From an uncultured Bacteroidia bacterium (GTDB lineage Bacteria > Bacteroidota > Bacteroidia > NS11-12g > UBA955): a stretch of DNA of 64,000 nucleotides. This document shows positions 1 through 12,759 of the stretch, piece after piece. How positions within the stretch are numbered: the stretch's first letter is position 1; each line of letters starts with the position of its first letter. Both the position numbers and the translations under genes were made by a program. The DNA lies in contig CALSSY010000007.1 of the NCBI GenBank assembly GCA_943789135.1, positions 64,001-128,000 on the forward strand. Direction: 5' to 3'. Under the pieces are notes generated by a model. That model saw only the letters and a list, made by a program, of their open reading frames with translations, had not been told where the DNA came from and ran no database searches.

Positions 1-11
1 CTAGTTTCTCT

Positions 12-1541
<1,530 letters not shown>

Positions 1542-1713
1542 AGTATAATAATTATGTTAGTTGTGATCCGGCTTCCCAAAGTATTTTCAATTAACTTGGG
1601 TGGCTTGCTATTCCTTACCTTTCTTTCAAAGAACTTTATCAATCTCGTCGCCTCTTCACGATTTGAACGTTTGATTTCAATTTTGTTTTTCCCTGTTCTT
1701 GCAAACGGGGCTG

Positions 1714-1743
1714 CAAAGTTAAGTGTTTATTTTATCTTTACAA
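1714..1743 (-). promoter_or_regulatory. rRNA promoter, copy nearest to 16S
   Basis: Read on the minus strand: TTG at 1743-1741, a 19-bp spacer, then TAACTTTG at 1721-1714, an exact match to the Bacteroidota -7 consensus TAnnTTTG. It is followed by a GC-rich stretch, GCAGCCCCG. It lies about 170 bp upstream of the 16S 5' end and is the first of three related promoter repeats. Confidence 0.8.
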
Positions 1744-1839
1744 CTGTTTGAGAAAAAATATTTGCAAATATTTTTCATCCTTCTGCCAAGCTTTTATTCT
1801 CAACTCCAAATGATAAATCTCTGTCTCAGAACGGGAGTG

Positions 1840-1872
1840 CAAAGGTAAGTGTTAATTTTACACTTTGCAAAA
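1840..1872 (-). promoter_or_regulatory. rRNA promoter, middle copy
   Basis: On the minus strand: TTTTG at 1872-1868, a 20-bp spacer, then TACCTTTG at 1847-1840 (exact TAnnTTTG). The downstream sequence GCACTCCCGTTCTGAGACAG is nearly identical to that after the distal copy. The segment between -33 and -7 resembles that of the proximal copy, ending AACACT just before the -7 element. Confidence 0.8.
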
Positions 1873-1964
1873 CTATTTTGAGAAATATTTTTTAGCTCCT
1901 TAAGCTTCCAGATTTTACTCCTTCCACTGCTGTTGCTACTTATCTCTGTTTCAGAACGGGAGTG

Positions 1965-1995
1965 CAAAAATAGGATTAAATCCCTATGAACAAAA
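1965..1995 (-). promoter_or_regulatory. rRNA promoter, distal copy
   Basis: On the minus strand: TTTTG at 1995-1991, an 18-bp spacer, then TATTTTTG at 1972-1965 (exact TAnnTTTG), followed by GCACTCCCGTTCTGAAACAG as in the middle copy. It starts only about 65 bp after the queA stop codon. No T-tailed hairpin separates queA from it, so queA transcription may also run into the rRNA operon. Confidence 0.75.
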
Positions 1996-2060
1996 CATTA
2001 TCCCAAAGAAAATTCAATAAATCTAGGCCTCTAAGGACCTATTATTTGACTACCAAACGA

Positions 2061-3236
2061 TTACCATTTGATATTTTTTTCACCTCTGAGCAAACTGCCA
2101 TCCCCATAGCTCAGAAAACGGTACCCATTGGCCATAGCCTCCTCATATATTTGCGGCCAATTCGACCCAACGAACGCCGCAATCAATAACATCAAGGTAG
2201 ATTTGGGCTGGTGGAAATTGGTAATCATTCCAGAGCTCAGTCTGAAACTAAATCCGGGAACCATGAAAATTTGAGTTTCACCGCGCAATTTGCCATCGCC
2301 CATCTTTATATAATCCAACAAAGCTTCTAATGCATCTCGAGTAGGAATTTCTCTCAACACCTCTCGGTATCCATCCTCAGCGGCCACAAACACATCGTCT
2401 AATTCTCCTAATATTAATTTCGCACCCAATAAAGGTAGACTTTCTAATACCCTGCAAGCAGTTGTACCTAATGCAATGATACCTGAATTGCGAGACAATA
2501 ATTCTTCAATTAAAGTTATATCGATTTCAAACTGTTCCGCATGCATTTCATGCTCATCCACAAAATCAACACTGACGGGCTTGAAAGTACCTGCTCCCAC
2601 GTGCAAAGTTGCCTCGATCTGCTGAATTCCCGCATTTTGCATCTTCACTAATAACTCAGGCGTAAAATGTAAAGAAGCCGTTGGAGCGGCTACCGCACCT
2701 TTATTTTTGGCGAAAATAGCTTGATAATCCTGTTTATCGCTCTCTTCTGCATCCCTATTCAAATATGGAGGTAACGGAATTTCACCTAGTTGTTCAATCC
2801 ACTCGGGGATTGAAAGACCTGTAGACTCGAATATTATGATGTTATTTTCACGGTCGCCCCAAGAAAGTGTCAATTTACCTTCATCTGTATTTATTGATAA
2901 TTGATCGTGCTCTTTGAATTTTCTTCGATTCCCAACCATTACTTGCCAGGTGGACCAATCGTGACTAAGAGGTTTCAGTAAAAATATTTGAATCCATACC
3001 CCTTCTCCTTTATCAAACCACAATCGAGCCGGTATGACTTTGGTATTGTTAACAAGGATTACCTCATTTGCATTTAAATGATTCGGGAGATTGAGAAAGG
3101 TATCGTGAGTGATATTTCCCTTATCAAAAACTAAAAGTTTGGAGTTGTGCTTTGGTACTACTGGGTATTTTGCAATGCGATCCTCAGGGAGTTCGTAGTT
3201 ATAATCGTGTATCGAAATGCGCGGAATGCGATTCAT
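2061..3236 (-). CDS. queA: S-adenosylmethionine:tRNA ribosyltransferase-isomerase QueA
   Basis: QueA transfers and isomerises the ribosyl part of SAM onto preQ1 at the wobble base of tRNA, giving epoxyqueuosine; it acts in the cytoplasm. The 391-residue product has the family signatures LVNNTKVIPARL (61-72), GAVAAPTASLHF (180-191), LHVGAGTF (211-218), HEMHAEQF (229-236) and a C-terminal NFHQPKSTL. It is somewhat longer than the roughly 350 residues of the E. coli enzyme. The start is the only ATG before the conserved N-terminus. It is the last gene of the minus-strand run plsY-clpS-scoA-rdgB-queA, 3 nt after rdgB. Confidence 0.96.
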   Translation of the reverse strand: MNRIPRISIHDYNYELPEDRIAKYPVVPKHNSKLLVFDKGNITHDTFLNLPNHLNANEVILVNNTKVIPARLWFDKGEGVWIQIFLLKPLSHDWSTWQVMVGNRRKFKEHDQLSINTDEGKLTLSWGDRENNIIIFESTGLSIPEWIEQLGEIPLPPYLNRDAEESDKQDYQAIFAKNKGAVAAPTASLHFTPELLVKMQNAGIQQIEATLHVGAGTFKPVSVDFVDEHEMHAEQFEIDITLIEELLSRNSGIIALGTTACRVLESLPLLGAKLILGELDDVFVAAEDGYREVLREIPTRDALEALLDYIKMGDGKLRGETQIFMVPGFSFRLSSGMITNFHQPKSTLMLLIAAFVGSNWPQIYEEAMANGYRFLSYGDGSLLRGEKNIKW

Positions 3237-3239
3237 ATA

Positions 3240-3827
3240 TCAAAACATTTCAACGAGGTAATCTTTCATCATGTTAAGGGCACGAGCACGGTGAGAGATT
3301 TCATTCTTAATCTCTGCTCCTAATTGAGCAAAAGTATTCTCATATCCATTGGGAATGAAAATCGGATCGTAACCAAATCCCTTATCGCCTTGCATACTTT
3401 TTGATATGGTTCCCTCTACCCTACCTTCGAAATACTTAATTTCACCATTTTTCAAGATCAAACAGATAACGGTTATGAAATACGCACTTCTGTCTCTCTC
3501 ATTATTCAAGGCATCCAATAATTTCAAATTATTGGCTAGATGATCAACGGGACCTTCATCATTCGCATATCTAGCGGATTTAACTCCTGGTAATCCGCCT
3601 AAAGAAGGCACTACCAAACCCGAATCATCGGCGAAGCAAGATTCCCCAAATAAATCAAAAATAGTTTTTGCCTTAATTAAAGCATTGCCATTAAAGGTGT
3701 CGGCATCTTCAATAATTTCTTCATGGAAATGACGGTCAACCAACGATTCGATTTGAAATTGAGTTGGAAGAATCTCTCTAACTTCAATTAATTTCTTGGA
3801 ATTGTGGGTTGCAAAAACCAGCTTCAT
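3240..3827 (-). CDS. rdgB: XTP/dITP diphosphatase (RdgB/HAM1 family)
   Basis: Hydrolyses non-canonical purine nucleoside triphosphates such as dITP and XTP to monophosphates, keeping them out of nucleic acids. The 195-residue product starts MKLVFATHNSKK, the nucleotide-binding start of the family (consensus TxNxxK), followed by FADDSGL near residue 69 and GDKGFGYDPIF and SHRARAL near the C-terminus. The reading frame is open to 3926, but the extra 33 codons lie inside scoA and precede the conserved N-terminus, so I place the start at 3827. It begins right after the scoA stop codon, which suggests translational coupling. Confidence 0.95.
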   Translation of the reverse strand: MKLVFATHNSKKLIEVREILPTQFQIESLVDRHFHEEIIEDADTFNGNALIKAKTIFDLFGESCFADDSGLVVPSLGGLPGVKSARYANDEGPVDHLANNLKLLDALNNERDRSAYFITVICLILKNGEIKYFEGRVEGTISKSMQGDKGFGYDPIFIPNGYENTFAQLGAEIKNEISHRARALNMMKDYLVEMF

Positions 3828-3828
3828 T

Positions 3829-4527
3829 TTAGTTTTTGGACCTAACCGTTCTTTGCTCAATTCGCTTTTCGTAATCAGAACCTTGGAAAATTCTATGTAC
3901 AAAAATGCCAGCGACATGAACGTCATTTGGATTTAATTCCCCTAGAGGTACGAGTTCTTCTACCTCAGCTATGGTGATTTTACCTGCCATCGCCATCATG
4001 GGATTGAAATTCCTGGCGGTATCTTTAAATATTAAATTACCATAACGATCACCCTTCCAAGCTTTCACTAAGGCAAAATCAGAGTCAAACGCATGTTCAA
4101 GGAGATAAGTTTTACCGTCAAAAACTCGGGTTTCTTTACCATCAGCAACTTCAGTACCTACCCCAGCAGGCGTGTAAAATGCAGGAATTCCTGCACCCGT
4201 GGCTCTGCAGCGCTCGGCCAAAGTTCCTTGAGGGATTAATTCAACCTCCAATTCTCCAGAAAGTAATTGGCGTTCAAACTCTTTATTTTCTCCAACGTAG
4301 GAAGATATCATCTTACGAACTTGCTTTTGTTGAAGCATAAGTCCAATTCCAAAGTCATCTACACCCGCATTATTAGAAATACAGGTTAATCCTTTGGGGC
4401 CTTTTTCAACGAGAGCAGTTATTAGATTTTCGGGAATTCCACAAAGACCAAAACCACCCAGCATTAGGGTTGCATTGTCTTCGATATCAAAAATGGCTTC
4501 TTTGGCGTTTTTGTAAACTTTATTCAT
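3829..4527 (-). CDS. scoA: 3-oxoacid CoA-transferase subunit A
   Basis: Subunit A of the succinyl-CoA:3-oxoacid CoA-transferase family, which moves CoA between succinate and acetoacetate or related oxoacids. The 232 residues match the family throughout: [16 protein letters not shown] at 21-36, ISNNAG near residue 50, [14 protein letters not shown] near 119-132, and a C-terminal [14 protein letters not shown]. The catalytic glutamate of these enzymes is on subunit B, whose gene usually follows; here rdgB follows and no B gene is in the window. The start overlaps clpS by 8 nt. The exact oxoacid substrate cannot be read from sequence. Confidence 0.92.
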   Translation of the reverse strand: MNKVYKNAKEAIFDIEDNATLMLGGFGLCGIPENLITALVEKGPKGLTCISNNAGVDDFGIGLMLQQKQVRKMISSYVGENKEFERQLLSGELEVELIPQGTLAERCRATGAGIPAFYTPAGVGTEVADGKETRVFDGKTYLLEHAFDSDFALVKAWKGDRYGNLIFKDTARNFNPMMAMAGKITIAEVEELVPLGELNPNDVHVAGIFVHRIFQGSDYEKRIEQRTVRSKN

Positions 4528-4816
4528 TACCTATTTTTTCTAATGATGCAGAGAGTCCTTTTTCAATTAGGGTTTCACAAATGGGTTTCAATTTAATCTT
4601 GTCGCCATATTTCACCGCGTATTTCCCTTTGGTATGCACAAAATAGGCACATTGTTCTGCCTGAACGACATCGTGATCGCAATATTTCACCAAACATTCA
4701 ATCACCCAATCGAATGTATTCACATCATCATTGTAAAGCACTATCGACCAATTACGAGCCGATTGCTCATTCAATATGGCTTCTACTTCCGCTGCTAATT
4801 CCTTATTACTCCACAT
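4520..4816 (-). CDS. clpS: ATP-dependent Clp protease adaptor ClpS
   Basis: Small adaptor (98 residues) that binds N-end-rule substrates and delivers them to the Clp unfoldase. The core begins [20 protein letters not shown] (23-42), carrying the conserved YNDDxxT substrate-pocket motif, and continues through a HTKGKYAV-like segment and a C-terminal helix. It sits 12 nt after plsY and overlaps scoA by 8 nt, so these genes are probably one transcript. Confidence 0.94.
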   Translation of the reverse strand: MWSNKELAAEVEAILNEQSARNWSIVLYNDDVNTFDWVIECLVKYCDHDVVQAEQCAYFVHTKGKYAVKYGDKIKLKPICETLIEKGLSASLEKIGNE

Positions 4817-4828
4817 ACAAATCAGAAA

Positions 4829-5515
4829 TTATTGAATTCGTCTATGCTTAGGTAATAATTTAGCTTTGTTTTCGTTTCCTTGCAATAATCGAATAATATT
4901 TTTTCTGTGGGTATATACCACCAAAACAGCGATTAAAACGGTGAAGATAACTACAGAAGGTTGGCGGTATTCAGGCATTTGAGCTCCAAAGAACCTAACA
5001 AATAACATGGGGATTGAAATCCCTGCTAAAATACTTCCTAGGCTCACGAAGCGGGTTACAAATAAGGTAATAAGAAAAATACCCAATGCAATACAAGCTA
5101 CTTGATAGTTCAAGGCAAATAATAATCCGCCCAAAGTTGCAATTCCCTTTCCTCCTTTAAATTGAGCGAATACCGGAATCAAATGACCTATTACCGCACA
5201 AAAGCCTAAACCCAACATAATATTAACATGTTGGTATTCGCCGTAATTCCAATGGGGATTAAAATGTCCAAAATAAACAATAGAGGTAGCAAAATATCCT
5301 TTGAGAATATCCATTATCAATACTACAGTACCTGCTGTTTTACCTAAAACACGAAATGTATTTGTTGCACCGGCATTGCCGCTGCCATAATCACGAACGT
5401 CTTTCCCGTAAAAGCGTTTACCTATCCAAACCGAACTGGGTATGGAACCCAATAAGTAGGCGGTAATACACATAGCAGCTAACCAAATTGAGGGGTGGTG
5501 ATACCAATTTTCCAT
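4829..5515 (-). CDS. plsY: Glycerol-3-phosphate acyltransferase PlsY
   Basis: Integral membrane enzyme that acylates glycerol-3-phosphate from acyl-phosphate, the first step of phospholipid synthesis. The 228 residues carry the three PlsY motifs: LLGSIPSSVWIGK near 21-33, DYGSGNAGATNTFRVLG at about 42-58, and GHLIPVFAQFKGGKGIAT near 114-131. Several long hydrophobic segments fit the polytopic family topology. It is the first gene of the cluster running down to queA. Confidence 0.96.
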   Translation of the reverse strand: MENWYHHPSIWLAAMCITAYLLGSIPSSVWIGKRFYGKDVRDYGSGNAGATNTFRVLGKTAGTVVLIMDILKGYFATSIVYFGHFNPHWNYGEYQHVNIMLGLGFCAVIGHLIPVFAQFKGGKGIATLGGLLFALNYQVACIALGIFLITLFVTRFVSLGSILAGISIPMLFVRFFGAQMPEYRQPSVVIFTVLIAVLVVYTHRKNIIRLLQGNENKAKLLPKHRRIQ

Positions 5516-5558
5516 AGCAGATTAGATTACAAATATAGTCAAAATGAAATTAGCACCT

Positions 5559-5600
5559 ATTAAAAATGGGAGTCCACGAATGTGAACTCCCATTTTTAAT
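5559..5600 (-). terminator. Intrinsic terminator after eno
   Basis: Perfect 15-bp inverted repeat, ATTAAAAATGGGAGT at 5559-5573 pairing with 5586-5600, with a 12-nt loop. A-rich and T-rich arms flank the GC part on both sides. It lies 15 bp downstream of the eno stop codon and upstream of plsY, so it should stop transcription from carA-eno. Confidence 0.85.
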
Positions 5601-5614
5601 GATTCTTGAATTTA

Positions 5615-8017
<2,403 letters not shown>

Positions 8018-8027
8018 TCTAAGGATG

Positions 8028-8058
8028 CAAAGTTGGTTGTTTATGGGATTTAACCAAA
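8028..8058 (-). promoter_or_regulatory. Promoter of carA-eno
   Basis: On the minus strand: TTTG at 8058-8055, a 19-bp spacer, and CAACTTTG at 8035-8028, one base from the TAnnTTTG consensus. The GTG start of carA follows after 10 nt, so the predicted mRNA has almost no leader. Confidence 0.7.
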
Positions 8059-8168
8059 TATTTACCACTTATGTTTCCCACATTTGGGTTGATAACGTGC
8101 ACTTAAATAATGAAAGCCCATTGACAGATCAAACTACCTTGATTGTCAATAATTCGAAATACACAAAT

Positions 8169-9202
8169 TTAAGATTTTGGCCTTAAAAGCGAATAGGTCA
8201 TGCTACCTCCGAGTAGTCCTAAAATCACAAGTAAATTATGAAGGTGGTTAAAACCCATTTCATGAAAAACGCCTTCAAAAAGCATTTTGAATCCTATAAA
8301 CATTAGAATAAGCGAAAGGCCATATTTCAGAGCCCAAAATTTATCAATTCCATGACCAATCAAGAAATACAAACTTCTCAACCCTAAAATGGCAAAAATA
8401 TTCGAAAAGAAAACCAAATACGGGTCACGGGTTATTCCAAATACGGCAGGCACACTGTCTATTGCAAAAATCACATCGGTGAACTCGATAATAAGCAAAA
8501 CCACAAACAACACGGTTACATGCCATGCCCCGTTTTCTTTTATAAAAAAACGACCTCTGTCGTCTGAAACTTCCGACACTCGAAATACCTTTTTAACCAT
8601 GCGCATAATAAAATGCTCCGATGGATCTTCTTCCTCCTTTTCTTTTTCAAAGGCTAACTTCAAACCAGAGAATACTAACAAGGCACCAAAAGCGTATAAT
8701 ACCCAATCAAATTGTTTGATTGCCGCACTTCCTAGGAAAACAAATACAAACCTTAATATCATAGCTCCCAACACACCCCAAACCAGTATTTTTCGTTCAT
8801 TATGTTCACTAATTTTGAACGATTTAAATACCAACAACATGACGAATAAATTATCAATACTTAAGGCATATTCAAGAAGAAATCCTGATAAATACAACCA
8901 CATCGATGTGGTTTTGAAAGCCTCCAGAGATGTTTCAAAATCATCTGACAATTTAAAGGGTTCGCCGTAACTACGATGATATTGTTTTAGATCTGCAAAG
9001 GAATGTATTTCGTGCAAGTGAGGGATCAATGTATACATGGCCACACTGAACCCAATCCCAAGAAAAACCAAAGTACACTTCGAAGGCACTTTGACGTAAG
9101 ACTTAAATGTTTAGAATCTTCTTTTCTTAAAACCCCTAGATCTAAAACAAGTGACACCATAATTATGGTGATCAGCACTACTATTACAACCGAAGATTCC
9201 AT
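8169..9202 (-). CDS. TerC/Alx-family integral membrane protein, N-terminal frameshift
   Basis: Polytopic membrane protein of the TerC/Alx family, members of which are linked to metal-ion (manganese) export and tellurite resistance. Two intramembrane acidic motifs typical of the family are present: EYALSIDNLFVMLLVF and IEFTDVIFAIDSVPAVFGIT. The main frame starts at 9089 and lacks the first membrane segment; that segment (MESSVVIVVLITIIMVSLVL) is present from 9202 in another frame. The two join if one base is missing from the A run at 9063-9067 on the plus strand. Start at 9202; an upstream ATG-like codon at 9214 is possible. Divergent from the S46 peptidase. Confidence 0.85.
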
Positions 9203-9228
9203 CTTTCTCTGCAAAAATCGGGGCTTTC

Positions 9229-9261
9229 TTTGGCAAAACCGCTATTTACCACTTAGTTTTG
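9229..9261 (+). promoter_or_regulatory. Promoter of the S46 peptidase gene
   Basis: TTTG at 9229-9232, a 21-bp spacer and TAGTTTTG at 9254-9261 (exact TAnnTTTG). The ATG at 9267 follows after only 5 nt, which supports both this start and a leaderless transcript. Confidence 0.7.
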
Positions 9262-9266
9262 TTAAC

Positions 9267-11436
9267 ATGAAGACACAGTTTGGTCGATTTTTAGGAAAAA
9301 TTGCGGTAAGCATTTCAGGTTTGGCTTTGATTTTTGCTCGGTAGTGCTTATACGCCTGAAGAAGGCATGTTCCCACTGAATTATTTGAATATCACCCAAC
9401 TAAAAAACGCGGGACTTCAATTGGATGCCGAAGATATTTTCAACCCGGGAAAAATCTCTTTAACAGATGCTCTGGTTAACGTTGGAGGATGCACGGGTTC
9501 CTTTATCTCGAACGAAGGTCTTATTATCACCAATCACCACTGTGTATACGGTAATGTAGCGCGATTAAGTACTGAGAAGGATAACTATTTGGAAAATGGG
9601 TTTGTTGCTTCTGACAAAACGCAAGAACTACCTGTATCGATGCCTTGTAAGATTACACAGAGTTACGAGGATGTTTCTGATCGAGTATTGAACGGAACTT
9701 CCGAGACCAATACACCCAGCGAACGCATTTCCTTAATCGGGAAGAATATCAAATCCATTCTTGAAGAGGAACGTGCCAAGTATCCCGAATTGACTATCGA
9801 AATTTCTGAAATGTTCATTGGGAAGAGCTATACGTTATTTCGTTATATCTTTTTAAAGGATGTGCGTCTTGTTATGGCGCCACCACTTACAGTGGGACAA
9901 TTTGGGGGAGATACTGACAATTGGGAGTGGCCCAGACATAATGGAGATTTTTCACTCGTTCGGGCTTATGTCGGAAAAGATGGAAAGCCAGCTCCGTATT
10001 CCAAAGACAACGTTCCGTATCAACCTAAGAAGATTTTGAAAATCAATCCAAATGGAACACAGGAAAATGATTTTGTATTCATCATGGGATATCCCGGTCG
10101 TACATATCGCCACGAGAGTGGTTCCTATTTGAAATTCCAACAAGAAATTCAGCTTCCTACCATTCAATCATTCTACAAACAATATATCGACTGGATGAAA
10201 GAATTAAGTGATGGCAATACTGCTAAACGTTTAAAATTCGCGGGAACCATTCAAGGAATGGAAAATGTAGAGAAAAACTACCGTGGGAAAATGCAAGGAT
10301 TGCGAAGAACAGATGTTGTACAAGCCAGACAAATTCAAGATGCTGCCTTAAAAAATGAATATAAAATAGGCACCCTATCAGGAAAACAAGCTTCAAAAGT
10401 TGTAACCCGTATACAAGAACTTTGGGAAACAAGAAATCAAATTGGCAAGGCCCATTTTTACAGTAATATCTTCACCCGTCAATCCAGGGTAATTCAATTG
10501 GCTGAGCTATGCATGTATACGAATGCACTACTTCAAGATAAAGCAATTAAAAACAACCAACCTTTAAAGGATTCCATAATAAATGACTTTCAAAATAAAG
10601 CATCGCGCTTTTACCCCTTTGTTGATGAAGAACTAGAAAAACGCGCCTTCATAGCAGTCATAAATGGAATTCAGCAATTTAGTGCAGCGAATCCTGGAAT
10701 TAATAACAAGCCATCCTCGCAAGTATTAGATGTAAAGACAGTGGCTTCCATTCGAAAGAGTGTTGTTTTTGATTCAGAGAAAATGTCAGATTTAATCGCC
10801 AAAAAACCTACGAAAATCCTATCCACCATTAATAAGGATATTGTATATAAAATTGTTTCCGACTTAAGTGCTACACGTTCTAATATTTCAGAAATTTGGA
10901 GGGCTACAGAATTGGAACTTGCTGCATTAATGCCGCAGTATATTGGATACCGTGAGGATTATTTACAATCACAATTCATACCTGATGCCAATAGTACCTT
11001 GAGACTTACCTATGGATATATCAAAAGTTACAAACCCAACGACGGTGAAATTCATTATCCATTCACGTCATTAGAAGGGGTATTTGAAAAAGCCAACACC
11101 TTACCCGATTATAGACTTCCTAAACAAGTTCAGGATAAACTCAGTCAACAAAACGTACCAGCCGTATTCAAAGATCCCAAAACGGGTAAAATTGTTGTGG
11201 GCATACTTTACAATATGGACACAACTGGTGGTAATTCCGGGTCACCGGTATTAAATTCAAGAGGCGAGTTAATCGGCTTGAATTTTGATCGAAGTTTCAC
11301 CGCTACCATTAACGATTATGCTTGGAACGAGGATTATTCACGAAGCATAGGATGCGATATACGTTACGTTTTATATGTTTTGAAATATGTCAGCGAGGCC
11401 GATAAAATAATCGACGAAATGGGCATTAAATTGTGA
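9267..11436 (+). CDS. Secreted S46 dipeptidyl-peptidase, DPP11-like (acidic P1 specificity)
   Basis: Serine exopeptidase of family S46 (DPP7/DPP11), which removes dipeptides from peptides in the periplasm. Visible are the histidine motif ITNHHC, the aspartate motif GGDTDNWEWPRHNGD and the serine motif GGNSGSP (the Ser codon starts at 11236). Exactly 18 residues after that serine comes the arginine of NFDRSF, the position occupied by Arg673 in Porphyromonas DPP11 (Ser655), where it selects Asp/Glu at P1; DPP7 has glycine. The signal peptide (MKTQFGRFLGKIAVSISGLA) starts at 9267 but is out of frame with the rest; one extra T in the run at 9331-9335 accounts for this. The mature part is about 700 residues, the normal size. 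Confidence 0.93.
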
Positions 11437-11480
11437 GATTTGTCACTACACGCTAATTCCCTTTAACCGAATTTTGTGAT

Positions 11481-11786
11481 ATGGGAATTTTATCTTCACT
11501 GTTTGGAAGCAAACCTAAAATTGATTTAGGTGAATTAATCGCACAAGGTGCACAAATTATCGACGTTCGCAGTCCAGCTGAATACCAAAGTGGCCACATC
11601 AAAAAGGCAAAAAATATTCCGCTAGATAAACTAGCCGCATCTTTAAAGAAAATATCTAAAGATAAACCCGTCATAACATGTTGCGCCTCTGGAATGCGAA
11701 GTGCATCGGCAAAAAGCATACTTCAAAAAGCTGGATACAACGTACACAATGGCGGTTCTTGGACCGCGTTAAGAAAATTTGAATAA
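11481..11786 (+). CDS. Rhodanese-like domain protein
   Basis: Single rhodanese domain of 101 residues. IIDVRSPAEYQSGHIKKAKN (26-45) is the classic N-terminal half, and CCASGMRSASA at 67-77 is the active-site loop, with Cys68 as the likely persulfide-carrying cysteine and Arg73 closing the loop. There is no signal peptide, so it is cytoplasmic. Such single-domain proteins carry sulfane sulfur, but the partner is not known here. The thioredoxin gene starts 3 nt later, so the two are surely co-transcribed and probably linked in thiol chemistry. Confidence 0.9.
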   Translation: MGILSSLFGSKPKIDLGELIAQGAQIIDVRSPAEYQSGHIKKAKNIPLDKLAASLKKISKDKPVITCCASGMRSASAKSILQKAGYNVHNGGSWTALRKFE

Positions 11787-11789
11787 AAT

Positions 11790-12086
11790 ATGGCAAATTT
11801 TAAAGAATTAATCAATCAAAACAAACCGGTATTGGTTGATTTTACCGCTTCTTGGTGTGGCCCTTGTAAAGTTCAAGCTCCAATTCTCGATACGGTGAAA
11901 AGTGAAATCGGGAATAAGGCCAGTATTATTAAAATTGATGTCGACAAGAACCCAAAAGCTGCACAATCCATGAAAATCCAAGGCGTTCCAACATTGATTT
12001 TATTTAAAAATGGCAAACAACTTTGGCGAAAATCTGGAGTTGTAGATAAAGGAACTCTGGTAGCATTATTGCAACAACATTCATGA
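11790..12086 (+). CDS. Thioredoxin family protein
   Basis: 98-residue thioredoxin fold with VDFTASWCGPCKVQAPILD, redox cysteines Cys23 and Cys26, and the cis-proline loop QGVPTLILFKNG near residues 68-79. No signal peptide is visible. It reduces disulfides in cytoplasmic partners. Given the adjacent rhodanese, it may recycle the rhodanese persulfide or disulfide; that is inference. It need not be the main thioredoxin of the cell. Confidence 0.92.
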   Translation: MANFKELINQNKPVLVDFTASWCGPCKVQAPILDTVKSEIGNKASIIKIDVDKNPKAAQSMKIQGVPTLILFKNGKQLWRKSGVVDKGTLVALLQQHS

Positions 12087-12112
12087 GTTAATTTATATTG
12101 AATTACCAAAGG

Positions 12113-12148
12113 AAAGGCATCCATTCAATTGGATGCCTTTTTATTTTT
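12113..12148 (+). terminator. Intrinsic terminator after thioredoxin
   Basis: AAAGGCATCCA (12113-12123) pairs with 12130-12140 over a 6-nt loop and is followed by a T-rich tail (TTATTTTT). It is oriented to stop the rhodanese-thioredoxin transcript. Confidence 0.88.
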
Positions 12149-12171
12149 GGTTTAGATATCAATTATAAAAG

Positions 12172-12202
12172 AAAAAGGCTTTCTCAATGAGAAAGCCTTT
12201 TT
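12172..12202 (-). terminator. Terminator at the end of the ribosomal-protein block
   Basis: A perfect 14-bp stem, AAAAAGGCTTTCTC at 12172-12185 pairing with 12189-12202, over a 3-nt loop. It lies 19 bp beyond the rplQ stop. A and T arms on both sides make it bidirectional, serving the convergent plus-strand thioredoxin unit too. Confidence 0.88.
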
Positions 12203-12221
12203 TATGAGGATAATACTTTTA

Positions 12222-12755
12222 TTATTCTTCGGTAGTTGTTTCTTCACTAGTTGCTTCCGTGTTGGTATCAACTACTTCTGCTTCCTGATCTACAGTATTA
12301 GCTGGTGCTGCAGGAGCTGCTTTGGCAGTTGTACCACGACGTGAACGACGGGTGTTTGACTTTTTCTTGTCGTCCTTCTTGAACCCATCAAAGTATTCAT
12401 TGAAGTCAACTAATTCAATCATAGCCATATCCGCATTATCACCCATACGATTTCCAATTTTAAGGATACGTGTGTATCCACCTGGGCGACTTGCAACTTT
12501 CTCACCTACTACAGTGAAAAGCTCGCTAACCGCATGCTTATCTTTCAAATAAGCAAAAACTGTACGCTGATTGTGCGTAGATGCATCTTTACTCTTGGTA
12601 ATTAAAGGCTCAACGTAAACACGAAGTGCTTTAGCTTTAGCTACGGTGGTAACGATACGTTTATGTTTGATCAAAGAAGAAGCCATGTTCGCCAACATCG
12701 CTTTACGGTGTGACGTAGTTCTACCAAGATGGTTTATTTTTTTACCGTGTCTCAT
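12222..12755 (-). CDS. rplQ: 50S ribosomal protein L17
   Basis: Large-subunit protein near the exit tunnel. [20 protein letters not shown] at the start is the L17 signature. The L17 domain ends at about residue 130, and a low-complexity tail rich in Ala, Thr and Glu extends it to 177 residues; such acidic tails are common in this phylum. Last gene of the block, 4 nt after rpoA, followed by a strong terminator. Confidence 0.97.
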   Translation of the reverse strand: MRHGKKINHLGRTTSHRKAMLANMASSLIKHKRIVTTVAKAKALRVYVEPLITKSKDASTHNQRTVFAYLKDKHAVSELFTVVGEKVASRPGGYTRILKIGNRMGDNADMAMIELVDFNEYFDGFKKDDKKKSNTRRSRRGTTAKAAPAAPANTVDQEAEVVDTNTEATSEETTTEE

Positions 12756-12759
12756 TTAT

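Larger units (their letters stand above)
1702..2000 (-). repeat. Three tandem imperfect promoter repeats, about 125-bp period
   Basis: The 519-bp stretch without a gene between 16S and queA holds three related units. Their -7 elements start at 1714, 1840 and 1965, spaced 126 and 125 bp. The two distal units share about 30 bp almost exactly (the -7 element, GCACTCCCGTTCTG and a purine-rich ACAGAGAT tail). The proximal unit is more diverged. The repeat unit is the promoter with its early transcribed region. The remainder, 1744-1839 and 1873-1964, is AT-rich leader with no gene. Confidence 0.75.

Noticed and set aside
2002-2060. Weak hairpin TAGG...CCTA between queA and the rRNA promoters
   Set aside because: Short, mismatched stem and no T tail.
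3828-3926. N-terminal extension of rdgB
   Set aside because: It lies in scoA, and the conserved MKLVFATHNSKK start is at 3827.
8389-8970. A 193-codon plus-strand ORF inside the TerC gene
   Set aside because: Its frame is the antisense shadow of conserved membrane helices; Asn/Thr/Ser-rich translation with no start context.
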